The notes: generated by a model not told the origin, from the sequence alone. 64,000 bases of DNA from Sinorhizobium americanum (GCF_001651855.1 NZ_LNQC01000074.1:1-64000), one strand, 5' to 3'; positions 43,342 to 53,811 are shown, numbered from the stretch's first letter. Numbers and translations: made by a program.

Positions 43342-46002
43342 ATGCGGACAAATACTGGCCAGATCATTCATCTGGAAGACTACCGGCCGACCGATTTCGT
43401 TCTCGAAAGAGTGGACCTGACCTTCGAACTCGACCCCAGGGAGACGAAGGTCGAGGCGCGGCTCATCTTCCACCGTCGCGAAGGCGTCGACGCTTCCGCC
43501 CCGCTGGTCCTTGACGGCGACGAACTGACCATGACCGGCCTGTTGCTCGACCAGGAAGAAATCCCGGCGGCGCTCTACGATGTGGCGGACGACGCGCTGA
43601 CGATCCGCGGCCTGCCCGAGACCGCCCCCTTCGAAATCACCGTGACGACGCTCTTGTCGCCGGAGACGAACACGAAGCTGATGGGCCTCTACCGCACCAA
43701 CAAGGTCTACTGCACGCAGTGCGAGGCGGAAGGCTTCCGCCGCATCACCTATTTCCCCGACCGGCCGGACGTGCTCGCCGTCTATACGGTCAACATCATC
43801 GCCGAAAAGGCGACCGCTCCCCTTCTCCTTTCGAACGGCAACTATCTCGGCGGAGCCGACATGGGCGACGGACGTCACTTCGCCGCCTGGTTCGACCCGC
43901 ATCCGAAACCGAGCTATCTCTTCGCGCTGGTCGCCGGCGATCTCGGCGTCGTCGAGGACAAGTTCACGACCACATCCGGCCGCGAGGTGGCCCTGAAGAT
44001 CTATGTCGAGCACGGCAAGGAGCCGCGCGCGGCTTACGCGATGGATGCCCTCAAACGGTCGATGAAGTGGGACGAGGAGGTCTTCAGCCGCGAATACGAT
44101 CTCGACATCTTCATGATCGTCGCCGTGTCCGACTTCAACATGGGCGCCATGGAGAACAAGGGCCTCAACGTCTTCAACGACAAATACGTCCTCGCCGATC
44201 CGGAAACGGCGACCGACACGGACTACGCCAATATCGAGGCGATCATCGCCCACGAATACTTCCACAACTGGACCGGCAACCGCATTACCTGCCGCGACTG
44301 GTTCCAGCTCTGCCTGAAGGAAGGGTTGACGGTCTATCGCGATCACGAATTTTCCGCCGATATGCGCTCGCGCGCCGTCAAGCGCATCGCCGAGGTACGG
44401 CACCTGAAGTCCGAACAGTTTCCCGAGGATGCCGGCCCTCTCGCCCATCCGGTGCGTCCGACGCAATATCGCGAGATCAACAACTTCTACACGACGACCG
44501 TCTATGAGAAGGGCTCCGAGGTGACGCGAATGATCGCGACCCTTCTCGGACGCGATCTTTTCAAGAAAGGCATGGACCTCTATTTCGACCGCCATGACGG
44601 CCAGGCGGTGACGATCGAAGATTTCATCGCCTGCTTCGAGGACGCGAGCGGCCGCGATCTCAGCCAGTTTTCGCTCTGGTATCACCAGGCGGGAACGCCG
44701 CTCATCACCGCCTCCGGTTTCTATGACGCGAAAAAGCAGAGCTATACCCTGTCGCTCGAACAGGCCGTGCCGGCGACACCGGGCCAGAGCGCCAAGAAGT
44801 CTATGCATATTCCGCTCCGCGTAGGGCTCCTGCTTGAAGATGGAAGCGAGGCCAAGCCTGCAGCCGTCTCCGGCGCCGACGTCACTGGCGACGTCTTGCA
44901 TCTGACGGAGCGCAAGCAAACCGTCGTCTTTGCTGGTATTCCGTCCCGGCCCGTGCCCTCCTTCAATCGCGGCTTCTCTGCGCCGATAAACCTGCATATC
45001 GAGCAGAGCGCGAAAGATCGCGCCCTCATCGCGCGCCACGAGGTCGACCTCTTCGCCCGGTGGCAGGCGCTGAATGCCATGGCTCTCGACAATCTGGCCA
45101 AGGCAGCGGCGCAGGCGCGAAACGGCCAGCCGATCGTCTGCGACGAGGCGCTGATCGGCGGACTGCTGGCGGCGGCGGGTGACGAAGGGCTGGAGCCGGC
45201 GTTCCGCGCACAGGTCCTCTCGCTGCCGAGCGAAGCCGACATCGCCCGGGAGATCGGCCGCGACAACGATCCGGACGCGATCCAGTCGGGCCGCCAGGCG
45301 ATCCTTTCCGCCGTCGCCGCATCCGGCAAGGACATCTTCACCCGATTGCTCGGCGAGATGGCACTTTCCGGCCCGTTCCGCCCCGACGCCGCGAGCGCCG
45401 GCCAGCGGGCGCTGCGCAACGCCGCCCTCTCCTATCTCGTCTACGGCGAAGATCAGCCGGCGAAGGCGGTCAGCGCGTTCCATTCGGCCAACAATATGAC
45501 CGATCTCAGCCAGGCGCTGACGCTGCTCGCTCACCGTTTTCCGGATGCGGCAGAAACGCTCGATGCGCTGGCCACGTTCAAGAAACGCTTCGCGGACAAT
45601 GCGCTGGTGATCGACAAGTGGTTCGCCATACAAGCGACGATCCCCGGCGCCTCGACGCTCGAACGAGTCAAGGCGCTCATGTCCGATCCCCACTTCAATC
45701 CGAGCAACCCGAACCGCGTGCGCTCTCTCGTCGGCACCTTCGCCTTCTCCAACCCGACAGGCTTCAACCGTGCGGATGGCGAGGGCTACCGCTTCCTCGC
45801 GCGCCAGATCCTCGACATCGATCCCCGCAATCCGCAACTTGCAGCAAGGATCCTGACATCGATGCGCTCCTGGCGGTCGCTGGAGCAGGTGCGTGCCAAG
45901 CATGCCCAGGAGGCGCTCAAGGAAGTCGCCGGGGCCGCCAATCTTTCCGTCGACGTCAGCGACATCGTCGACCGGATGCTGAGCGACGGCAGCGCGGCGT
46001 AA
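43342..46002 (+). CDS. pepN: aminopeptidase N
   Basis: This encodes 886 aa, normal for M1 alanyl aminopeptidase. It is a cytoplasmic zinc enzyme that removes N-terminal residues from peptides. The exopeptidase motif GAMEN is present. The zinc site is HEYFHN with E327 (H304, H308 and E327; HEXXH-X18-E). The C-terminal helical domain is complete (SVDVSDIVDRMLSDGSAA). It stands alone, with no signal peptide. Confidence 0.97.
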   Translation: MRTNTGQIIHLEDYRPTDFVLERVDLTFELDPRETKVEARLIFHRREGVDASAPLVLDGDELTMTGLLLDQEEIPAALYDVADDALTIRGLPETAPFEITVTTLLSPETNTKLMGLYRTNKVYCTQCEAEGFRRITYFPDRPDVLAVYTVNIIAEKATAPLLLSNGNYLGGADMGDGRHFAAWFDPHPKPSYLFALVAGDLGVVEDKFTTTSGREVALKIYVEHGKEPRAAYAMDALKRSMKWDEEVFSREYDLDIFMIVAVSDFNMGAMENKGLNVFNDKYVLADPETATDTDYANIEAIIAHEYFHNWTGNRITCRDWFQLCLKEGLTVYRDHEFSADMRSRAVKRIAEVRHLKSEQFPEDAGPLAHPVRPTQYREINNFYTTTVYEKGSEVTRMIATLLGRDLFKKGMDLYFDRHDGQAVTIEDFIACFEDASGRDLSQFSLWYHQAGTPLITASGFYDAKKQSYTLSLEQAVPATPGQSAKKSMHIPLRVGLLLEDGSEAKPAAVSGADVTGDVLHLTERKQTVVFAGIPSRPVPSFNRGFSAPINLHIEQSAKDRALIARHEVDLFARWQALNAMALDNLAKAAAQARNGQPIVCDEALIGGLLAAAGDEGLEPAFRAQVLSLPSEADIAREIGRDNDPDAIQSGRQAILSAVAASGKDIFTRLLGEMALSGPFRPDAASAGQRALRNAALSYLVYGEDQPAKAVSAFHSANNMTDLSQALTLLAHRFPDAAETLDALATFKKRFADNALVIDKWFAIQATIPGASTLERVKALMSDPHFNPSNPNRVRSLVGTFAFSNPTGFNRADGEGYRFLARQILDIDPRNPQLAARILTSMRSWRSLEQVRAKHAQEALKEVAGAANLSVDVSDIVDRMLSDGSAA

Positions 46003-46336
46003 TCGCCGCGCGCTCGACCCGGCCTACTGCACCTCTCCTAAGCCGGGCTAATTCAAGGAAAACAGCTTGAAATTCAAAGCGCTACGGCGACTTCTGAGCG
46101 TCGGATAGGACATGCGGCGTCGCAGGCGCTATGACTTTCCAACGATGAAAATTGGTTAACAAATCTTTACCTGCGCCTCTAGACAAGGCGAATCGCCCTG
46201 TGATTCATTGAGTCAGATTCGGGCGGGCGGTGTACCGAATCACCAAAGCGTCGCGATTTCCGATGACGCTTCGGTTTAAGAGGATCACAGCGTCCCTTCG
46301 CATCCACATGCGGGACGCTCTCGAGGACGGCAGAAA
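46003..46336. other. intergenic region upstream of the PleC-like kinase
   Basis: This 334-base spacer holds the promoter region of the kinase gene. The notable element is the CtrA-like site at 46156-46170. I see no gene. Confidence 0.45.
46156..46170. promoter_or_regulatory. candidate CtrA-binding site upstream of the PleC-like kinase
   Basis: TTAACAAATCTTTAC fits TTAA-N7-TTAA with one mismatch in the second half. PleC belongs to the CtrA control circuit, so a feedback site is plausible. It lies about 170 bases upstream of the start. Confidence 0.35.
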
Positions 46337-48664
46337 TTGGGAAAGATAGCGGACGCGCGACGGGGAAGCGCAGCCGACGGGCGGTTGCGACTCAAGTTTC
46401 CGGGCTTTTTCGGCCTGGAACGGGAGCTCATCGACAAAGCGAGGCTCTTTGTCGAACCGGCATCACGCCGGCTCGCCCCGGCCGAGCCCATTCTCAAGCG
46501 GTCAATCCCCGTCCTGATCATCGCTTTCCTGCTGATCGTGGCCATTTCACGCATGTCGGGCATCATGGACGAGCACGCCCGGATGGAGGCCAGTTCGCGC
46601 CGGACCGTCAGCCTGGCGGCGACCGCGGCGACGGCAGCGTTTAAGGCGGGTGGATCGGAGCTCTTCGGTGAGGGGCAGCGGTGGGAAGCCGAACGCCGTC
46701 TCGCCGAATATTTGCCTGCTGAACTCCTCGACAGCGGCATGTTCTTGCTAACGGTTCGCCGGGACGGCCGTATCTTCGCGAGCACGCAGGCTGGGGCGCA
46801 TTTCATCGGGCGCACGCTCACCTCGATTGCTCCGGACGTGGCATCGCTACAGTATTTCGGCGAAGGCGCCGGAGCGATGAGGGCGACGATCGACGGCGTC
46901 GAGCATCTGATCGCCCTGATGCAGGTGCCGGCATCCGCGGGCGTCGTGCTAGCGGCAACGCCGGTCGCCCGGTTCGAAGCCGCCTGGCGCGACGATGTCT
47001 CGCTCAACGTCACTCTGTTTGCCGGCATTTCGGCAATCCTGCTTGTCGTGCTTTACGCCTACTATATCCAGGCCAAGCGCGCCCGAGACGCCGATTCCGT
47101 GTTCGCCGAATCGAACCTGCGCGTCGAAACCGCATTGTCGCGCGGCCGCTGCGGACTCTGGGATTTCGACCTCGCCAACCGGCGCCTGTTCTGGTCGCGC
47201 TCCATGTACGAAATGCTCGGCATGCCCGGCGACAGCAGCGTGTTGTCGTTCGGCGACGCGGCTCGGCTGATGCATCCGGAGGATCGAGGTGTCTACCGGG
47301 TGGCGCGGGCGATCGCCAAGGGCAGCGAGCGCCAGATCGACCAGGTGTTCCGCATGCGCCACGCGGACGGCCATTACGTCTGGCTTCGGGCGCGCGCCCA
47401 GGTCATCCGCACGGTTTCGGGCCGCACGCATCTCATCGGTATCGCCATGGACGTCACCGAGCAGCATCGGCTCGCTCAGCGCTATGCGGAGGCGGACCAG
47501 CGTCTGACGGATGCCATCGAATGTACGTCGGAAGCCTTTGTGCTGTGGGACAAGCACGACCGGCTGGTCATGTGCAACACCCACTACCAGCAGGCCTACC
47601 AACTGCCGGACCATGTCCTCGTGCCGGGCACCGAACGCGCGGTGGTTCATGCGGCAGCGGCGAGACCGGTGATCGAGCGGCGCGTCGCCGACCCGGACCG
47701 CAGCAATCATTCGCAGACGAGCGAAGTGCAACTCGCCGACGAGCGCTGGCTGCAGATCAACGATCGACGCACCCGCGACGGCGGCCTCGTTTCGGTCGGC
47801 ACCGATATCACGCTGCTCAAGCGGCATCAGGTGCGGCTGCGCGAATCCGAGCGGCGGCTGATGGCGACGATCGGCGATCTCTCGGCCTCGCGCATCACGC
47901 TCGAACGGCAGAAGGAGGAGCTTTCCGTCGCCAACGCTAATTACCAGGCGGAAAAGGAACGGGCCGAGGCGGCAAACCGCGCAAAGTCCGAGTTCCTCGC
48001 CAACATGTCGCATGAGTTGCGCACGCCGCTCAACGCCATTCTCGGCTTCTCGGAGATCCTGCAGAACCAGATGTTCGGGCCGCTCGGCTCGGAGAAATAT
48101 CACGAATACTCCCGCGACATCTACGAGAGCGGCAAGCACCTGCTCAACGTCATCAACGACATACTCGACATGTCGAAGATCGAGGCCGGTCACATGCGCA
48201 TCACGCGCGAAAGGATCGACCTTGCACCGCTGATCGAGGAAACCCTTCGCTTCACCACCATACCGGCGCAGCAAAAGAACATCCGTGTCGTCCAGGAGAT
48301 CTCCTCGGGCCTCACGATGTTCGCCGATCGCCGCGCGATGAAGCAGGTGCTGCTCAACCTTTTGTCCAATGCGGTCAAGTTCACCAATGAGGGTGGCCGC
48401 ATTTCGCTGAGGGCACGCAAGGTTCGCGGCGCGGTGACGCTGACGATCGCCGACTCCGGCATTGGCATTCCCAGGCACGCGCTGGAGAAAATCGGCCATC
48501 CCTTCGAACAGGTGCAGAGCCAGTATGCCAAGAGCAAGGGCGGCTCCGGCTTAGGGCTGGCCATCTCCCGCTCACTCACGCGCCTCCACGGGGGACGGAT
48601 GAAAATCCATTCCGCCGAAGACGTCGGCACGATCATCTCCGTGCGGATCCCGGACCTCGCCTGA
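46337..48664 (+). CDS. pleC: PAS-domain sensor histidine kinase, PleC-like
   Basis: This encodes 775 aa. Two N-terminal membrane helices (about 54-73 and 228-247) enclose a periplasmic loop. Two PAS-type regions follow (about 262-390 and 395-505), then a coiled region, the dimerisation helix with phospho-His H559 (FLANMSHELRTPLNAI), and a complete ATPase domain (NLLSNAVKFTNEGG, GIGIPRHALEKIG, GSGLGLAIS). The synteny pepN-kinase-glnE matches the S. meliloti PleC locus, as I recall. PleC acts mainly as phosphatase/kinase on DivK/PleD in cell-cycle control. The start used is TTG at 46337, the first in-frame codon with a purine-rich upstream. Confidence 0.85.
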   Translation: MGKIADARRGSAADGRLRLKFPGFFGLERELIDKARLFVEPASRRLAPAEPILKRSIPVLIIAFLLIVAISRMSGIMDEHARMEASSRRTVSLAATAATAAFKAGGSELFGEGQRWEAERRLAEYLPAELLDSGMFLLTVRRDGRIFASTQAGAHFIGRTLTSIAPDVASLQYFGEGAGAMRATIDGVEHLIALMQVPASAGVVLAATPVARFEAAWRDDVSLNVTLFAGISAILLVVLYAYYIQAKRARDADSVFAESNLRVETALSRGRCGLWDFDLANRRLFWSRSMYEMLGMPGDSSVLSFGDAARLMHPEDRGVYRVARAIAKGSERQIDQVFRMRHADGHYVWLRARAQVIRTVSGRTHLIGIAMDVTEQHRLAQRYAEADQRLTDAIECTSEAFVLWDKHDRLVMCNTHYQQAYQLPDHVLVPGTERAVVHAAAARPVIERRVADPDRSNHSQTSEVQLADERWLQINDRRTRDGGLVSVGTDITLLKRHQVRLRESERRLMATIGDLSASRITLERQKEELSVANANYQAEKERAEAANRAKSEFLANMSHELRTPLNAILGFSEILQNQMFGPLGSEKYHEYSRDIYESGKHLLNVINDILDMSKIEAGHMRITRERIDLAPLIEETLRFTTIPAQQKNIRVVQEISSGLTMFADRRAMKQVLLNLLSNAVKFTNEGGRISLRARKVRGAVTLTIADSGIGIPRHALEKIGHPFEQVQSQYAKSKGGSGLGLAISRSLTRLHGGRMKIHSAEDVGTIISVRIPDLA

Positions 48665-48688
48665 ACCCAGCCGTAGTCAGCGAGCCGC

Positions 48689-51646
48689 TCAGCCCGCGAG
48701 GACCGACTGGAATATGCCGCGCACCGCCTTGGAGAAGCGGCGTATGTCAGCCTCCAGATGCTTGAGGTCCGGGTAATCGCCAGCCCGGCAAACGAGATCG
48801 ACAAGGCCGGCAGGGGCCTCCTTGGGGTCGAAATCGCCGTCGATACAAAGCCGCACGATCTGAGAGACCTCGGTAAAGAGCGCGAGCGCCTCGACGGCCA
48901 TGTCGCGATCGTTTGCATCCATCAGGGCGGCGCCGAGCGCCTTCAGCGCCTCCATCGTATGCGTTCCGGCAGGCGGCGGTACCTCGCCTTTCGCCGGCGC
49001 CACTAGCGCCAAATATTGCGCGATGAACTCGATATCAACGAGGCCACCGGGAATGAGCTTGAAGTCCCAGATGTCGTTCGGCGGCTTCTCCTTGTCGATG
49101 AGATCGCGCATCTCGTCGACGTCCTTGCGGACCTTGGCGATGTCTCGCTTCTGCGACAGGACCTCGGCGAAGATCGCCTCCGCTTCGCCCATCAGGCTTT
49201 TGTCGCCGCAGATGCATCGGGCGCGGGTCAGCGCCAGATGTTCCCAGGTCCAGGCCTCCTCACGCTGATATTTGGCAAAGGCGGTAATGCGGGTCGCAAC
49301 CGGGCCCTTGTTGCCCGAGGGCCTCAGCCGCAAGTCGACATTGTAGAGGACGCCCTCGGCGGTCGGGGCGGAAAGAGCCGCGATCAGCCGCTGCGTCAGG
49401 CGCGTGAAATAGCGCGTCGGGTCGAGCGGCTTGGCGCCCTCGGATTGGTGGGCGTTGCCGTCATAGTCGTAGAGCAGGATGAGGTCGACGTCGGAACCGG
49501 CCGTCAGTTCGTGGCTGCCGAGCTTTCCCATGCCGACGACGGCGACCCGACCACCCGGGAAATGGCCGTGCGCGGAGCGAACCTCTGCCAGAACCGCCTC
49601 CAGCGCAGCGGCGATGATCAGGTCGGCAAGATCTGTGAAGGCCCTGCCCGCCTGCAGGCCGGAGATCGTGCCGGTCAGCAACCGGATGCCGATCAGAAAA
49701 CGCTGCTCGGCGGCGATGATGCGCAGGCGGTCCAGCACCTCCTCGTAGTGGTGGGCACCGGCGACGAAGCTGGCGATCCGCGGTGCCAGATAATCTCGCG
49801 TCGGCAGTTCGGCGAGCAGGCCCGGGTCCAGCATGCCGTCGAAGACATGGGGCCTGGCGGCGATGATATCGGCCAGGCGCGGCGCCGAGGACATGATATT
49901 GACGATCAGCGACAACAGCCCCGGATTGCTGCCGAGCAGCGAGAAAAGCTGGATGCCGGCAGGGAGGCCGGAGAGGAACTGGTCGAAGCGCAGCAATGCC
50001 TCGTCGGCGCGCCGGCTCTCGCCGAAGACGCGCAGAAGCTCCGGCGTCAATTCCGTCAGGCGTTCGCGTGCCTCGACCGATTGGGTCGCCCGATAGCGCC
50101 CGTAGTGCCAGGTGCGAATAATACGGGCGATGTCGGAAGGACGCTGGAAACCCAGCCGTTTCAGCGTTTCGAGCGTGTCCGGGTCATCCTGCTGACCGGT
50201 GAAGACCAGATTGCCGGTCTCTGCAGAGAGTCTCGCTTCCTGTTCGAAAAGCTGGGCGTAGCGTCGCTCGACCGTCCGCAACACCCGGGAAAACTCCCTG
50301 GAGAAGGACGCCGTATCTTCGAAGCCGAGCATCGACGCGATGCGCCTCAGTTCCGCCTCGCTCTCGGGCACCAGATGGGTCTGCTCGTCATGCACCATCT
50401 GGATGCGGTGCTCGACGTCACGAAGGAACCAATAGGCAGCGATCAGTTCATGCGCCGTGGCGCGATCGATCCAGCCGGCCTCGGCCAGCACATGCAGCAT
50501 CGCCTCGGTTTCGCGCAGCCGCAGCGCAGGCGTCCGGCCGCCGGCAATCAGTTGCTGGGTCTGCACGAAAAACTCGATCTCGCGGATGCCGCCGCGGCCA
50601 AGCTTGACGTTGTGGCCCTTCACGGCGATCTCGCCGTGGCCCTTGTGCGCGTGGATTTGACGCTTGATCGAGTGAATGTCGGCGATCGCCGCATAATCCA
50701 GGTACTTCCGGAAGACGAAGGGCGTCAGTTCCTTGAGGAAACGCTCGCCGGCCGGAAGGTCACCGGCGATCGGGCGCGCCTTGATAAAAGCAGCCCGCTC
50801 CCAGTTCTGCCCCCTGCTCTCATAATAAAGCATCGCCGCCTCGACGGGGATTGCGAGCGGCGTCGAGCCGGGATCGGGCCGAAGCCGCAGGTCCGTGCGG
50901 AACACGTAGCCGTCGCCGGTCCGCTCCTGCAGGATGCGGATCAGCCTTCGCAAGAGCCGCGCGAAGACCTCCGTCGCCTCATCGCGGCTGACGAGGATGC
51001 CGGACTGCGGATCATAGAAGACCACGAGGTCGATGTCGGAGGAATAGTTGAGCTCGCACGCCCCGAGCTTGCCCATGCCGAGCACGACGACGCCCGAGCC
51101 GACGCTCGGCGCCGAGTCATCCGGGAGGACGAACTTGCCGCTCTCATGCGCGCCGAGCAGCAGGTGATCGATCGTCGCCGATACCGCCGCGCCGGCGAAC
51201 TCGCTCAGCCAGCGCGTCGTTTCGCGGCCATCAAACAGCCGCGAGAGATCGGCAAGTGCGACGGCGAAGGCACCCTCCCGCCTTGCCCGCCGCAGCCGCG
51301 CCATGATTTCCGTATCCGGCAGGGCCTTGCCTGCGACCCCGCTTTGCCACGCCAGCCGCGCCGCATCGATCCGACTTCGTAAAAATCCACTGAGGCTTTC
51401 GCTCAGCAGCGCCTCGACAATGGCAGGGCTGCTTGCCGCGGTATCGCGCAGGAAAGGCGAGAGGGCGAAAGCGGCGAGGATCAAGTGCTTGAGCGGCGTA
51501 TCGGACGCCAGAAGCCTGGCGATGGGCTCGCTTCCCTTCGCCATGTCCTTCAGAACGGAAAGGGCGACCTTCGCGTCCGTCTGGCTCGCCGGACGGATCG
51601 GCACTACCTCGATATCGGACAGCCGCCTTTCAGTCGCGTCCACCAT
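48689..51646 (-). CDS. glnE: bifunctional glutamine synthetase adenylyltransferase/deadenylase
   Basis: This encodes 985 aa. GlnE adds AMP to and removes AMP from glutamine synthetase according to PII status, controlling ammonium assimilation. Two nucleotidyltransferase domains are visible, the first with VVLGMGKLGACELNYSSDID and the second with VVGMGKLGSHELTAGSDVD, each followed by a regulatory helical part. The ATG at 51644-51646 has GGGGAGGAGAAG upstream. It converges on the kinase gene and is on the same strand as the following two-component pair. Confidence 0.96.
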   Translation of the reverse strand: MVDATERRLSDIEVVPIRPASQTDAKVALSVLKDMAKGSEPIARLLASDTPLKHLILAAFALSPFLRDTAASSPAIVEALLSESLSGFLRSRIDAARLAWQSGVAGKALPDTEIMARLRRARREGAFAVALADLSRLFDGRETTRWLSEFAGAAVSATIDHLLLGAHESGKFVLPDDSAPSVGSGVVVLGMGKLGACELNYSSDIDLVVFYDPQSGILVSRDEATEVFARLLRRLIRILQERTGDGYVFRTDLRLRPDPGSTPLAIPVEAAMLYYESRGQNWERAAFIKARPIAGDLPAGERFLKELTPFVFRKYLDYAAIADIHSIKRQIHAHKGHGEIAVKGHNVKLGRGGIREIEFFVQTQQLIAGGRTPALRLRETEAMLHVLAEAGWIDRATAHELIAAYWFLRDVEHRIQMVHDEQTHLVPESEAELRRIASMLGFEDTASFSREFSRVLRTVERRYAQLFEQEARLSAETGNLVFTGQQDDPDTLETLKRLGFQRPSDIARIIRTWHYGRYRATQSVEARERLTELTPELLRVFGESRRADEALLRFDQFLSGLPAGIQLFSLLGSNPGLLSLIVNIMSSAPRLADIIAARPHVFDGMLDPGLLAELPTRDYLAPRIASFVAGAHHYEEVLDRLRIIAAEQRFLIGIRLLTGTISGLQAGRAFTDLADLIIAAALEAVLAEVRSAHGHFPGGRVAVVGMGKLGSHELTAGSDVDLILLYDYDGNAHQSEGAKPLDPTRYFTRLTQRLIAALSAPTAEGVLYNVDLRLRPSGNKGPVATRITAFAKYQREEAWTWEHLALTRARCICGDKSLMGEAEAIFAEVLSQKRDIAKVRKDVDEMRDLIDKEKPPNDIWDFKLIPGGLVDIEFIAQYLALVAPAKGEVPPPAGTHTMEALKALGAALMDANDRDMAVEALALFTEVSQIVRLCIDGDFDPKEAPAGLVDLVCRAGDYPDLKHLEADIRRFSKAVRGIFQSVLAG

Positions 51647-51715
51647 CGGTCTTCTCCTCCCCTTCGGATCGTCGGAATTCGATCGCTCCAACCGGTAATT
51701 GCCGTGACCGGTGTA

Positions 51716-53113
51716 TCAGGTCACGCCGGCGGGGAAAACCAAGCGTACCGTGAGGCCCTTTCCATCCGGTTCCGTCGCCGAAAGATCCAATGATCCATGG
51801 TGCATCTCCATAACCGCCTCGACAAGCGAAAGACCGAGACCGGTGCCGGGTTTCGTGCGGCTCTCATCCAGCCGCACGAAGCGCTTGACCACTTCGTCGC
51901 GCATATTTTCCGGCACGCCTGGACCATGATCGGCAACCTTCAGGACGACATTGGCGCCGCTCTTCTTCATCTCAACCCGGATGAGCGGGTTTTCCGCTCC
52001 CTCGGCATATTTGATCGCGTTGTCGATCAAGTTCCCGAGCGCCTGGCCGATCAGCTCGCGATTGCCGGCGACAACGATGCCCGGCTGGACGTCTGCTTCC
52101 AGGCGCAGGGCACCTTCCTCGGCGACCGGCTCGTAAAGTTCGACGCAATCCGCGAGGATGCCGGACAAGTCGACATCGCTCATCTCGGCGACGGCGGAGC
52201 CCGCCTCAACGCGCGAGATCATCAGCAGCGCATTGAAGGTCCGGATCAGTTGATCGGACTCGCCGATGATTTCCTCGAGCGCACCGTTCTGGTTGCCACC
52301 TTCCTTGCTGGCGAGCGCCGCTTCGGCCTTGTTGCGCAGCCGCGTCAAAGGCGTCTTGAGATCGTGCGCGATATTGTCGGAGACCTGCTTCAGCCCCTCG
52401 TTCAGCTTCTCGATCCGCCCCAGCATCGCGTTCAACGATTCCGACAGCCGGTCGAACTCGTCGCCCGAGCCGCTCGTCGGCAGCCGTTGCGAAAGGTCTC
52501 CGGCCATGATCTTGGTGCTTGCCTCCGACATCCGATCGATGCGCCTCAAGGCGTTTCGGCCGATGCCGAACCAGATGACAAGCGCGCCGAGCCCCATGAT
52601 GCCGAGCGCCACCACCAGGGCCTGGCGGACGAGAACGCGAAACTTTTCCGGTTCCTGCAAGTCGCGGCCGACGAGGATGCGCAGGCCGTTGTCGAGCAGG
52701 AGCACCTGGGCGAGTGCGACGTGGTTGCCCGTGCGGTTTTCATCGGTGAAGCGCCGGTAGTGAAAAGGCTCCGACGTCCACCCCTCGTCGTCGAGCAGGC
52801 CAGGCTCGAGGCCCGCGACGTTGCCGGCCAGGATTTCCCCGCTCGGCCCCGCAATGACGTAAAGGTTGGCGCCCGGCTGGCGGGCCCGGCGCTCCAACGA
52901 GCGAAGCAGGCCGTTGACGCCGGCACGCTCGTAGATGTCCTCGATCTGGGCCGCCTCGACGGCAATTCCTTCACGCGTCTGCTGCTGCAGAAGACGCTCG
53001 GACATGCCGGTCACGTAGAAGACGAGGAAGACGGCGCAAAGGGAGAAGAGGACGAGATAGAGCGCGGAGAGCCGGACCGCAGTCGTCCTGAACAGAACGC
53101 CGACTTTGCTCAT
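51716..53113 (-). CDS. membrane sensor histidine kinase (OmpR-type partner)
   Basis: This encodes 465 aa with two membrane helices (about 15-35 and 166-184), a periplasmic loop, a HAMP region, phospho-His H250 in SDNIAHDLKTPLTRL, and an ATPase domain (NLIDNAIKYAEG, DHGPGVPENMRDEV, GTGLGLSLVEAVM). It overlaps the response regulator gene by 4 bases. degP lies 140 bases upstream of the pair, which suggests but does not show envelope-stress sensing. Locus order matches the S. meliloti region between degP1 and glnE as I recall. Confidence 0.92.
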   Translation of the reverse strand: MSKVGVLFRTTAVRLSALYLVLFSLCAVFLVFYVTGMSERLLQQQTREGIAVEAAQIEDIYERAGVNGLLRSLERRARQPGANLYVIAGPSGEILAGNVAGLEPGLLDDEGWTSEPFHYRRFTDENRTGNHVALAQVLLLDNGLRILVGRDLQEPEKFRVLVRQALVVALGIMGLGALVIWFGIGRNALRRIDRMSEASTKIMAGDLSQRLPTSGSGDEFDRLSESLNAMLGRIEKLNEGLKQVSDNIAHDLKTPLTRLRNKAEAALASKEGGNQNGALEEIIGESDQLIRTFNALLMISRVEAGSAVAEMSDVDLSGILADCVELYEPVAEEGALRLEADVQPGIVVAGNRELIGQALGNLIDNAIKYAEGAENPLIRVEMKKSGANVVLKVADHGPGVPENMRDEVVKRFVRLDESRTKPGTGLGLSLVEAVMEMHHGSLDLSATEPDGKGLTVRLVFPAGVT

Positions 53114-53811
53114 GCGTCAGCGGTCCGGTCGTCCTTGATCATGTAGCCGGCGCCGCGAACGGTCCTCAGCAACGGCGGATCGAAATCCTTCTCGATCTTG
53201 GAGCGCAAGCGGGATACGTGCACGTCAATTACATTGGTCTGCGGATCGAAGTGATAATCCCACACATTCTCGAGCAGCATGGTTCTCGTTACTACCTGCC
53301 CGGCATTCTTCATCAGATATTCAAGCAGACGGAACTCGCGAGGCTGCAGCGGGATTTCCTTGCCCTGGCGGCGAACCGAATGGGAGAGCCGGTCCAGTTC
53401 GAGGTCGCCGACGCGGTAAACCATGTCCTGGTCAGGCATGCCCTTCCGCCGGCCGAGCACCTCGACACGCGCCAGAAGCTCGCTGAAGGCATAGGGTTTG
53501 GGGAGGTAGTCGTCGCCACCGGCACGAAGGCCCGTCACCCGATCATCCACCTGCCCGAGGGCGGAGAGAATGAGCACCGGCGTATGGATGCCTCGGCGCC
53601 TCAATTCGGTGATCAGCGACAGGCCGTCGCGGCGTGGCAGCATGCGGTCCACGACAAGCACGTCATAGGCGTTCTCGCTCGCCATGAACAGGCCGCTCTC
53701 GCCGTCACTGGCGTGATCGGAAACGATGCCCGCTTCGCGGAACGCCTTCGCAAGATAGGCGGCCGCTTCGATATCATCTTCAACTATCAGAATCTTCATA
53801 CGGGTGACCAT
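53110..53811 (-). CDS. OmpR/PhoB family response regulator
   Basis: This encodes 233 aa. The receiver domain has phospho-Asp D55 (DVLVVDRMLPR) with the acidic pair at EDD. The winged-helix DNA-binding domain ends YMIKDD after LRSKIEKDFDPPLLRTVRG. The ATG at 53809-53811 has AGAGGTCC upstream. An internal ATG four codons later is possible. It is coupled to the downstream histidine kinase. Its targets are unknown; degP next door is a candidate by position. Confidence 0.93.
   Translation of the reverse strand: MVTRMKILIVEDDIEAAAYLAKAFREAGIVSDHASDGESGLFMASENAYDVLVVDRMLPRRDGLSLITELRRRGIHTPVLILSALGQVDDRVTGLRAGGDDYLPKPYAFSELLARVEVLGRRKGMPDQDMVYRVGDLELDRLSHSVRRQGKEIPLQPREFRLLEYLMKNAGQVVTRTMLLENVWDYHFDPQTNVIDVHVSRLRSKIEKDFDPPLLRTVRGAGYMIKDDRTADA

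Noticed and set aside
43306-45903. 865-codon leftward reading frame opposite pepN
   Set aside because: Low-complexity Arg/Asp/Gly-rich shadow typical of antisense frames in high-GC DNA; pepN is fully conserved on the other strand.
46337-48664. Assignment of the sensor kinase to DivJ or CckA
   Set aside because: Synteny with pepN and glnE and the two-helix periplasmic-loop plus PAS layout fit PleC better; there is no receiver domain as in CckA.
49016-51382. 788-codon rightward frame opposite glnE
   Set aside because: Same shadow effect; glnE has both catalytic domains intact.
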